Origin: Mesostigma viride
Lineage: Eukaryota > Streptophyta > Mesostigmatophyceae > Mesostigmatales > Mesostigmataceae
Length of the DNA: 62,000 nt
Direction of reading: 5' to 3'
NCBI GenBank assembly: GCA_009746045.1
Contig: RPFO01000082.1
Span: 1,164,177-1,226,176 of the forward strand
Shown here: piece by piece, positions 1 to 10,637 of the stretch
Layout: the number at the start of each line of letters is the position of its first letter
Position numbering within the stretch: position 1 is the first letter of the stretch
Position numbers and translations under genes: made by a program
The notes under the pieces: generated by a model
What the model saw: only the letters and a program-made list of their open reading frames with translations
Told to the model about the DNA's origin: nothing
Databases searched by the model: none

Positions 1-187
1 ATCCTACTCTGAAAAGGGAACGCAGCATGCTGGTGACCGCGCCGTCCAGCTTGCGGGCCAGGTCGGCGGTGAGGGTCCACGTCTCGGCGCCATACGTGAG
101 AACAGGAAGGACGAGGACCTTGAACAGGTCCTGTTTCTCGATCTTGCCCAGGGGCTTGCGCCACAGGGCCCGGTACTGACGTAAAGC
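1..187 (-). mobile_element. LINE reverse transcriptase, C-terminal fragment
   Basis: Reading the minus strand from 183 down to 1 gives an open stretch that continues off the left edge. It contains LFKVLVLPVLTYGAETWTL, followed by a segment with ARKLDGAVTSMLRSLFRV. The pattern of a hydrophobic helix, then YG-x-E-x-W-x-L, then a helix rich in R and L is the signature found just after the RT domain of many non-LTR retrotransposons. A related but different version (YGCEAWTL) occurs at about 47440-47515. The element is truncated at the window edge, so its length and family cannot be judged. Confidence 0.72.
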
Positions 188-479
188 GTGCCAGGCGAGG
201 TACCCACCAGCCATATAGCCTTAGCTTATAGTCCTTGTACAGCCATGCTACGTCCTGGAGCCCTATGCGCAGATTACTTGCCCACGCACCTTGTTATGAT
301 ATCAAGGAGACAACTTGTTATGATATGCTCACATGGGTCTTATTGCACCCACATATCCTGCCGGATCGTTTACCGTGTACGATTGCAGCTGTGGCATGCA
401 TGCCTTAATTTGGCATGAAGCTAGGAGAAAGGGCGGTGGCGGTCTCTGCCCTTAATTTCTTCCTGCTGTGCACACACAG
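188..479. other. Intergenic stretch, no gene seen
   Basis: There is no convincing coding frame here. A motif GATATCAAGGAGACAACTTG near 298-317 weakly resembles the end of the GACAACCAGCGCAGG repeat family at 13.9-15.0 kb, but the match is too short to assign. Confidence 0.4.
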
Positions 480-1835
480 GGATTAAAAGCGAGCTTCGGT
501 GCTCCGTGACTCCCCAGCCGGAGCACGAGTTGAATGAATTAATTAATTTATTAATCATCAACCAGGCCCTCGGGCAGCACGTGACACCCCTCGCCGCAGT
601 TGTGGCGGCCATGGGCGGCACGCTGGCCTGCCGAGCTTCCCCTCCTCTCCCGATCCACCACCACCGTGCCACCTCCAAGCTCCTCGCCTCCACCTGCCGC
701 TTTCCGTGGTTGGTCTCACTGCTGACGACCTGCCACGAATGGCTCGCCCCCGGCTTCAGCGCCTCGTACGTCCTCTGCTCCCTAGCTCCTCGGGCGCTCC
801 GAAGACGAGATCTGGGCTCCCCCTCCCAGGTGCCGCCGTGACCGACAGGTGCCACCGTTCGCACCCTTAAAGTAAGGACTGGCCTTCGAGCAGCACGTGA
901 CCCCCCTCGCTGCAGATGCATGTGGCAGCCATGTGGGAGGCACGCTGGCTCGGCCGAGGTTCCCCTCCTCTCCATCACCACGGACTCCAACCTCCTCGCC
1001 TCCACCGGCACCGCCACCACTGCCACCACCGCCACCGACCGACGCCATCATGCACCGCCCAGCTCCTCAAGCTCGACAAGCGGCTTGAGGACCACGCCAT
1101 CGCAATCGAGTGCCTGCAAAACACCGCGGGCCTCACCACCTGCATGGCAGGCGGTGACGGATATTGCCGCCAGGCCACCCCCTGCTGGCCCAGCCGGCGA
1201 TGCTCCTCCCACTACCCGGCAGACCTGGGCCGCCATGCTGCCATTAAAACCACATAACCTCCACCACCTCCGTGATCGCTGCAAACACAAAAACAAACGC
1301 TCAACCTCCGGCCGTGAGGAGGCCGAGCTCGACAACTTTGCGCAGCCACAATGTCAGCGTCATGCACTTCGACCAGCTGCTGATCGGGTGAGAATTCCAA
1401 GTCCCTTGCCACGGCGTTTGAGAAAAACTTGTCGATCCCCATGGCTCGCACTGGTGAGCTCCGGCTGGAGGTCCTCGGCCTAATCCCCGTTCACGGGGCA
1501 AGGCAGAAGGCTGGACCGCCCCTGCTCACTGCTCCTCGCCTTTGAATACATGGCGGACAAGCTGCTGTTTCTCACTAGCGCCGCAAGCAGGCGCTCATAC
1601 CGGGACCTGCTACATGCTGGACGACGACTTGACCCTGCATGGCGCAGCAACAACGGCGACGGGAGCTAAGGCCGCCCTACCTCCAGCTCCAGCCGGCAGG
1701 CAGCAGCGGAAGAAGCCGGTTTACTGCATATGGTGGGGGGCGGCCGGCTGCTATCATCTACGTCGACCACAAGCCATGTTTGCAGGCGACCCCCGCCTTA
1801 CGGTAGGGGAATATATAGAACTTGGTGTGGCCTAG
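480..1835 (+). mobile_element. Degenerate LINE ORF1 copy, preceded by another LINE's 3' end
   Basis: Positions about 503-556 (CTCCGTGACTCCCC, then GGAGCACGAG and an AATTAATTA tail) match the 3' end at 51793-51832. From about 563 on, broken frames match the ORF1-type protein that is better preserved at 48690-50103 and 46515-45055. The matches include GQHVTPLAA, then TAGLTT/QAVKDIAA-like debris, and near 1640 the AQQQRRREL, YLQL and VDHKP block typical of its C-terminus. Frames change many times and stops are frequent, so this is a dead copy. No RT domain is seen. Confidence 0.6.
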
Positions 1836-3665
1836 ATAGGCCTAGCTAACCGGTGCCCACAGTGTTTCGATTCGTGGCGCTTGCTCGCCAAATGTGGCAG
1901 TGTTGCGCCAGTCTTAGCACTTAGTGGCGATATCACCCCCAAATGACAGTTCCCAAGACGCCACTCAGTGGCGGTGCTGTGCTACTTGGCAGTCGCTGGT
2001 CGCCACATAATGGCCGTGTTTGAATCCAAAGCTAATACCTTGCCTTAAATATCATATGGCATTAGCGACTTCCGATGCTCGTGAAACTGAGGAGAAATGA
2101 AGAAAAGCACGGCGCGCAAAGAGCTGTGCGAGTTCAGCGTCGAGGCATGGAATTAGTTTAATCAAAAGACTGATCATTACTTATTATTGAAGTCTCTCGT
2201 AGTAATCAGTTCTTACGTGTTTGTCAGATTACACCAACCATGCACTATGGCCAACGTTAGATGTGCAAAGTACTGCACTTTACCCTAGCGCTCTCTCGAA
2301 ATCGGAGCGGACCGTACAAGGATACAGCAGTCATTCCGTCGCTGTCTGCTCAACGCGGCGAGCACGCGGATAGCTCCGCTTCTTTCAGTGTCAGCTGCCT
2401 GCAAGCACGAAAAAGAGGCGGCCACTCTTGAACCGTTGTATGCATTGTAGCACTATTGAGAAGAAGCACTATTGCCTGATGGCCGTTGGCACGCCCTTTG
2501 GATGGATGGGCGAGCGACAACCGCGAGGCACGCGCGCCGTACTTCGTCATGCGAATTTTGCCATGCGAACCATCACCGGCGCCAACGTGACCACGACAAA
2601 ATAGAGCCGCTGACAGGCCGCTGAGCATAAAGCAATTCAGCGAAATATTAAATCAAACAATCAGCAAATAATTAGATAAAAAATACAATCCGGCGGCGAC
2701 CATTTTTAAATACAAGCCCCTCGTTAATTATCCACAGCCGCACGGCTCTTTGGGTTGTCCAGCGACCTGACAACAGCCGTTGCAGCCTTAACGTCGAAAT
2801 CTGGGCACGGGCCCCTTGAAATTGGCCCCACGTGACCAAGGGCTTGAAAAAAATCAACGCGATTTGCTGAGTGCTGACGCATTTCAGCACTGAAACGATT
2901 AATGATTTCCCTGGCATTGGCCGGCACCAATCGTTGGTTGGCGTTCGACATTGTTGGCAGCAGGTGAGTTCTAGTATGCACCAGGGCTCGCCACAGTTGT
3001 TGTTGTTGGTGGTGGTGGTGGATTCCCACGCCAGGTGAATATTCACACCGAATCGGGCGTTTAGAGCTGTCCGTCCGTAATTCGAGTGTCATGACATCCC
3101 CCCTGACCTTGACCTTGGTGGTATCGTCGTTGGGATCTGTAATAGATGTTTTCTCGTAGCCAGTCATTGGGTACACCAGGGGATCTGTACTTGTCAACAC
3201 CATGCATCTGATAACCGTGAATCTGTGAATCTTGCCTTCTCAGGCGTATATACCCGAGACGACAACGCTTGCAGCGTGCTCGTTATCAGTCATTATGACA
3301 TAAAATCTAGCTGACCTGCAACCTTTTGCCAAGTTGCAACTTGCAGCAAACATGGGGTAAGGAAACGTCAGCGGCGTGGGACACACCACCACCACCACCA
3401 CCCGACAACAACAATAACAATAACAACAACAACAACAACATCAACAACAGTCCACCACCACCACCAACAACAACAACAACACGAACAACAAGGAAACGTC
3501 AGGGACCGTGCCCCCTGCGACCGATAATGGAAATTGGCGGGGGGAAAAGCCTTTCAGGAATTGATATGGATCGCAGAGGGGCAGCTTACAAGAAATAATG
3601 TGTCCGTTCGGGGTAGAGAAATAAGCTGATTGTCAATACAGACGGTCGGACCGTCTGCTTGCAGG
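1836..3665. other. Intergenic region upstream of the Tup1-like gene
   Basis: No supported gene. The stretch holds scattered GTGGCG-containing degenerate sequence (about 1870-2010) and an AT-richer part (2040-2280). Simple repeats of CCA and CAA lie at about 3383-3490, shortly upstream of the Tup1-like start codon. The promoter of that gene presumably lies here, but no TATA box or other motif is clear enough to mark. Open frames on the minus strand (2672-3203) have no recognisable domain. Confidence 0.45.
3381..3490. repeat. (CCA)n/(CAA)n microsatellite
   Basis: A run of ACC and ACA triplets, with interruptions, lies about 180 bp upstream of the Tup1-like start codon. The open frame across it (Pro/Asn/Thr runs) is a by-product of the repeat. 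Confidence 0.8.
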
Positions 3666-6600
3666 ATGGACCCCCGCGGCTATCTGTTACCAGGTCCACG
3701 GGGCCAGGCGGCCCCGGGTGATGTACACAACTTTACCGAGAACAGTCTGTCCAACTACTACGACAGGTTCGCGATGGACCTGGCTAAATTGAAGGGGCAC
3801 TATGAAAGGAAAAGTAAGTGGTTATTAATTGTGCCGTTTAAAGCATTCGCCCTGCGGCAAACTTTCCCTAAAGCTTGCATATCCTGGATAGCAACGCCTT
3901 GTTTGTGACAACAATCGAAGGCTTTCTTACACGCGGCTGATGTAGGAATGATATCAATGGTACGAATCCCCGGAAGCTAATTCGAGGCAGACGGGGATAT
4001 CCAACTGGCTTAGAGGAATGGAGGGGGGGCAGTAATGCTCCTGCGGCGTGAATTTTGATGTCACCTTATGCGTATTGGCGTTGTGCGGTTGTCCATCAAC
4101 TTCTCGCCCACAACGGCAATCATATACGTCGGCTTTGCAGTCTACGAGAATTCCACGGAGGGTGCGGCAAGAATCGCAGAATTGGAGGGCATCGTCCACG
4201 TCATGCAGCAAAGCAGGGCGGCTATGCAAAGAACGTAAGCAGCACATGTATTGCGCGGTTTCGGAGTTGGGGTAATGTTGGCGGACTAGTTGTGCCCAGC
4301 CTGTCGGGATGCGGGTTTCTTGACCTGTCATCCGTGCTGCTGTCCCTGCCAAGGTACTCGTCCTTCGTGGATGCCCAGCTTGCCGCATCAGTCTTGTCCG
4401 TGCCTCACCCCTCGTGACCACATTTCCAGTAACCAAGCCGCTAAAATTGGCGTCGGTGATTCTCCTAGTTCTCCTGTGTTGGCCTCCAGCGGCGTGACCA
4501 TACAGACGCTCACGCCTTCCGTCGGTTTGGCTTAGATGGTGGCACCAAGACAGCGGCCGTCCATAGCCCCCATGCATGCGTTGCATTTTCATGATATGCG
4601 CGCCACATTGTCCCTTGGTGTGCCCATTCATCCCCACGTGTGTGCCCCCCTGCTCGCACGCGGGTGCCCCGTCATCGCCTCGTGGCGTGCCCCATATCCT
4701 CACCTGCTCGTCCCAGAACATGTCTTTGTGCCTCCCACCGTCCCCCCACTGTCTTCCCATTCCCTCCCCTGCTCGTGGCATCGTTCTTGACCTGCTCACC
4801 CCTTTCTCCCCCCCCCCAGCTGCGAGGGAATCCGAGAGCTTCGCATGGCACTGCTCGCGGCCAGGGCTGCGCAAGGGCAGGGCCAGGGGGGCGTCGACAA
4901 AACCACCGGCGCGGGGGACGCCGTGCCTTCCAGTGACCGTCTCATTGCCAGCGTGCAGGACCGCAGCAGGGGCGAGCTAATGTCGTCCTACAGCGGCAGG
5001 GACGTGGGGGGGCCAGCCGACGCGGGCGCTGAGGTGGCCCAGGGTGCGTGGCAGGCGATTCCCACATCAGGGGGAGAGGGGCCCCTCTCAGGCGCTGGCC
5101 GCACGGGGCCGGATGACCGCTCGGGTGATGCGCGCGCAGGTGCGTGGTCACCACAAGCTTGCATGGGGGAGAGTCAACCGTGGCCTGCCCCTGGTTAGGA
5201 CCGTTGGGGCTGCCAGATGGCTAGGGTTGGTCCTAAGTAGGGTAGGAAAGCCCAGATGCGAGACGTACGAGGGTCATGTGATGGCCTTATGATGCCCTTG
5301 TGATGGCTGTATGAGGGTCTTAAGCTTGCCTTGATATGGTCTTTTGATTGCCTTATGATGGTATGATGATGGTCTCAAGATGGTCTTCGATTGGCCTTAT
5401 GATGGTTCACATGATGGCCGTATGATGGCCTTATCATGGTCTTAAGATTGTCTTAATATGACCTCATGATTTCCTGATGATGGTCTCATGATGGTCTTAA
5501 GATGGCCTTTAACTGGCCTCACGATAGTCCCATGCTGGCCTAACCATGCCCTTGTGGCGGTCTTAAGATTGTCTTAAGATGGCTTTGGATGGTCATATGA
5601 TGGCCACACCATGGGTTCTATCATGGGCGCGATTGTCATGGCGACCGGCCTTGCCTAGCCTTTTGCTTGCAGCGCTAGTCGCCCCCCCTCCCCGCCCGCA
5701 TCCACACCATATTTCCCCCGCCCATCGTTATCAGACGCACTCCGGCTATGCGTGCGTGTGATGCTAGCGCGGTGACAAGCCAGCGGTGTCTGCTTGTGTG
5801 TGTGCGCTCGAACGTGAATGTGCAAGCTGGCTCATGCCACCACAAATCATGTAATTCAGTGCGACCCTACCCGCAAGGGAGGCGAGTTGCTTGCAACAGC
5901 AGCACACTGTGGATGGAAGAAAGGATATGGAGCCTGGGATTCTCTTTATTTTTGGTCGGGGCTTCTTGCTTTGCTAATCACCTGCCTGCCGCCCACAGGC
6001 CTCTCATCCTCCCCACGTCGTTTGTGCCTGTGTGTGTGTGTTTGTGTGTGTGCGTGCATGCACTCGTTCGTTCGTGCGTGCCTGCGTGCCTGTGTGCCTG
6101 CGTGCCTGCGTGCCTGCGTGCCTGCGTGCCTGCGTGCCTGCGTGCCTGCGTGCCTGCGTGCCTGCGTGCCTGCGTGCCTGCGTGCCTGCGTGCCTGCGTG
6201 CCTGCGTGCCTGCGTGCCTGCGTGCCTGCGTGCCTGCGTGTCTGCGTGTCTGCGTGTCTGCGTGTCTGCGTGCCTGCGTGCCTGCGTGCCTGCGTGCTTC
6301 TGCTTGTTGGCGGGTGGGTGTCCATGCGCGTTTCCGTGTGTCTGTGTGTGCCCATGCCCGTGCCGTGCCACTTGGCAGAGTCTGAAGGGCGCAAGCGTGC
6401 GAGGGACGCGGGTGAGGGTGGGCGTGGCATGGTCCATGATGGAGAAGAGGACGCGCGGGGGCGGGCGAGGAAGACGACATCCGCCACCACCACAGGGAAC
6501 TTTGCCGAGGGGGACAGGGGGCGTGAGGGGGACAGGGGGCGCGAGGAGGCGGGTGGTGAGCTGGCATCTGCACCCACCCTTCCATCTGCATTCCAGCCGC

Positions 6601-8511
6601 AGGCATCGAGGTATAAAGATGGTGGCGGCCCTGGCGGCGGTGCGCTGCGGGCCAAGTGCGTGGAGCCCTCGGTGTTGTCCACCCCCTTGCCGCAGACGCC
6701 GCTGCCCTATGTGGAGGCGGCGAGTCAAGAGCCTTCGATGAGCACCATGTCCTCCGCACTGCGGTGAGCGGGGGGGCGGGTGTGTGTGTGTGGGGGGGGG
6801 GGGGGAGAGGTGGGCGCGGGATCATGGCATGATTGCGGGTGATTGTGCATGCATTTTAGTGTACATGCATGTATGCACACCCATGTGTACATTTTCCGTT
6901 TCATTTCTCTGCGGTGCAAGTCGGTACGTCCCTCCTTTGACCTGTGAGCTCGCCTTGCGCTGATCTAACTGTGACGTGTGCGCTTTCTTCGGGACGCGTG
7001 TGCTTGGCCCCGCATCCTGTTGGCGCGTCGGCAGCGGCGACGTGACCTCGGTGCCACAGTCCGCGTCCACGCGCAATGTCTCCTCTGGCGCGCCGATCAG
7101 CCGCTACAACTCGAGCTCTCGGCTTGACAAGAAGGCCGCGGGAGGGGAAGCTCTCGGTGGCAACAGCATCACCGCCACGCCCAGTGCCGCTGCTGCCACC
7201 AGCACCGCCGCCGCCAACGCGAACATGACCCCCGCCGCCGCCACCAACAGCAGCGGCGGCAAAGGCATCAACCCTTTGAGTAGCAAGGCCGCCAACGGCA
7301 ATGGCACTGGTGACAGGGACGCTGGTGACGGTGGCAAGGACAAGGGTGTGCATGCGTTTCGCGGTCGCAGCCGCAGCCTCTCGCTGGCAAAGCCAAGCGA
7401 GGGCGCACCTGAGTTCCGCCTCGTGTGAGTGCGGTGGGCGGTGGGCGGAGGAATCGTAGTGGGGCCTTGAGTGATGGTTGGGGCAATAAGACAAGTGATG
7501 GCTTGGGGGGCTCTTGGCATCATCCATGGTTCCGCTGTCCCTTTGTTCTCCCTTGCTCTGTGTGCTCGGGGGGAAAGAGGGTATGATTTCTTGTATTGCC
7601 AGCGTTGCTACTTGTAGTCTTGCCGACTTGCTGTCAATACGGCGACGATTCGCTGGCTCGCTGGCTTGCGGATGCGGCGTTCCCAATCACCGTATCCGCT
7701 GGGTTCCCCGCAGCTGTGGCTGACATCAGGGCTTGCCCGCATGGCATCGCCACCCGCGCTATTGCGTGATGGAATATCATCAATGTTGCCCTTGATGCCT
7801 TGCCACACGCATCCTCACGCCCCGCCACCCTGTGGCTGCCGGCCGCCCCTTGTCATACCCCTTCTCTGCGAAGGAAAACCCTTCCTCGCGGGTGCCTTTG
7901 GATCCCCCCTTCCCTTCTACGTTGGGACTCCGCCTTCTCTCATACCTTTGGTTACTGCCTCCATTCCGCCTCCCTTCCATTTCATTCCAATATTCTATTT
8001 TGTGACCCCCCCCTCGCGATTCTACCTACTGGCCCCACTCTCTGCTTGACCTTTTCAGTCCCCTCGCACCCACAACTTTCTCTATACCTGTACTTGTCCC
8101 TCGTTTGTTCGCTCGCTTTTCTCATCGCTTTCCTTTTGTTACCTCCCCTCCTGCCTGCTGCTACCTCCCTTCCCCATTGTTGCTGCCTACATTCCCACTT
8201 GCTTCTGGCAGCCGCCACCCGGACGCCCCCTTTGAGAGCCAAGTGGATGTGGAGATGGTTCACCGGTGGAAGCACAGCAGCATCGTCTCCAGCGTCGCGC
8301 TCAGGTGAGTGGGGGGCGATGTTATTGATATTGTTATAATTATGTAATTTTTTTTGTAATGAATAAATATGTAGAAGTAATTTTACGTAAAGTGTGTCGG
8401 GAGGGGATCTCACATCGGGGCGCTCCGGTGCACTATGGGTCAACCTGCAATGGAAATGTGTTTGCTTTTACAAAATTGGATTCTTCCTGTTCGCTCTCTC
8501 TCTCTCTCTAT

Positions 8512-8543
<32 letters not shown>

Positions 8544-10598
8544 CATGCACACACACAAAACCAAATTTACGCATTCTGTCTCGCTTCACACCCCTCCTCA
8601 CCCCACCCTGCCTCCCCATGTCTTTCCCCCCTCTCCCCTTCTCGTCTTCGCCGCTGACCCCGCGCATGCGCCCCCCCCCTCGAGCGCAGCCATAACGGTG
8701 AGCTGGCGGCCACGGGGTCCAACCATATGGCGGCCATCTACCGTACACGCACGGGGGAGAAGCTGCGGTGAGTTCCCTATAGCCAGCTGTGGGGTTCATT
8801 TGGACTGAGCAGCTTTGCTGTCCATCGAGTTTCCGTTCACGCTTCAGCAACATCTGAGCTCGGGTTTTCCCCCTGGGATAGCCTGGCGTGAGGGAGCGGG
8901 AGGCCGCGCGGAAACAAGAGCTTGATAGCGGGAGACGGGTACGCTGACTATGCGATATTTTTCCACCCGCTGGTAGTGGCGTGGCTTCTGAGGAGCCCTC
9001 TCTGTTCCGCCATCAGCAGTTGGCACCAAAGTCGGATGCTTGGGGCAGACAGTTGGCACCAAAGTCGGATGCTTGGAGCAGATATGCGCAACACTGGCCA
9101 AACCACCCTGCCTCGCTTACATCGTGGTTCTCTGAACATAGTTTCTTGATGGTGAGATGGAAGGGTAGCCGCTGTAGCTAGGTTGTAGGGTTGACACGGC
9201 AAACCTTTTGAGGCCGCTGTGGCCTGATATGGATTTGCGGTGGCGAAGATTTGGCCAGTTTGCTGGCCAGGAGGGTGATAGCTGTTCAATGTGCTTGCTT
9301 GTTTAGACTACATTTGGCATGAGCACCTTGTGTGCGCGACAAGGTGCATGCCCGTCGGCAAGCCATCTTTGCGTAAAGGAGTGGATGCTTTCTGCTGGCT
9401 CATGTCCCCCCCACACGCTGTCACCTGTCCCATCGCATGCCTTCTCCATACCTCAGCACCTTCATGGTGGCACCAGACCTGGCGGGCGCGGCTGACATGG
9501 TCACACGCGACAGCGACGCCAAGCCTACCTCTGCAGGGGGGCCGCCCACCGACACGGGCGGCAAATCCGAGGGTGATGGCGGCAGTAAACAAGCCGCAGC
9601 GTTGAGCGATGTGTACGTGCGTGCGCTGGCGATCAGCCCTGATGGGACGCGCCTGGCCACCGGTGGCGAGCTCTGTGCGGTGAGACTGTGGGATTTGTCG
9701 GGGCTGAGGGGGGCCCCCGAGGGGGGTGCTGCCATGGGGGGGGGGGCGACGGTTCCGGAAACACCGGCGCGGTCTCGAGCGAGTCCATGGCGGTGCTGAG
9801 GGGTCACCAAGAGGACGTCTTTGCGCTGGCGTACGCGCACGACGGCCGTCTGCTGGCATCTGGCAGCGGTGACGGCATGGTGCGACTGTGGGACCTGAGC
9901 GAGGCGGCCGTCGCAAGGTTCATGGACCAGAAGGCCTCGATCGCCGAGCGCCGTCGGAAGGGGGGGGGGGGCGCCCGGCGGGGGGACGCCAGTCCGCGGA
10001 GGTATCGAGGCTCGAGCGACGAGGGCGGCGACGATGACGTCGATGGCGAGGACGACGTCGATGAGACGGGCTACTGGCCGTGCGCGCGCGAGCTGCTCAT
10101 GCCACGCGGCGGGGAGGACAGCGTGGTGGCGCTCTCGTTTGCGGCTGACAGCATGAGCCTGGTCACGGGCTCCGTCAGCAGCGGCGTGCTGCTGTGGGAC
10201 GTGGAGACCGGCAAGCTTCTGGGCAGCATGGCCGGGCACACAGACGCGGTGTACACAGTGGACGTCTCGCCCAACGGTGCGTGCGCGCCTACTGGTGCTA
10301 CTGATGTTCATTATCATGATCATTCGTAAGTATTTTGACTATACGGACGCGGTGGACACGATGATCATGATCTCCCACAGGTGTTTGTGCCCCAGCCACA
10401 GCCATGACTAGTACTGCTACTAGCTTTTACTAGCTGGCTGTTTGCGACAATCCCGGAGCGAGTGTGCACTGGGGAGGGGGGGGGGGGGGTTCAGCCCCCC
10501 ACCCCCACCCCCACTCCTGCTGAGGGGGTGGGGTGGGGGTGAGGGGTCCGCCCACCCCACCCCCTGGTACAAGTTGAGGGGTAAGGCGGGTTGGACAC

Positions 10599-10637
<39 letters not shown>

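Noticed and set aside
5748-6825. Long open frames on both strands with Cys-Leu-Arg-Ala-Cys repeats
   Set aside because: They are produced by the (TGCCTGCG)n octamer in Tup1-like intron 3 plus exon 4 read in wrong frames. Only 6379-6763 in one frame is exon.
9421-10323. Long minus-strand frames opposite Tup1-like exon 8
   Set aside because: They are antisense shadows of GC-rich coding sequence. The plus frame carries the WD40 motifs.
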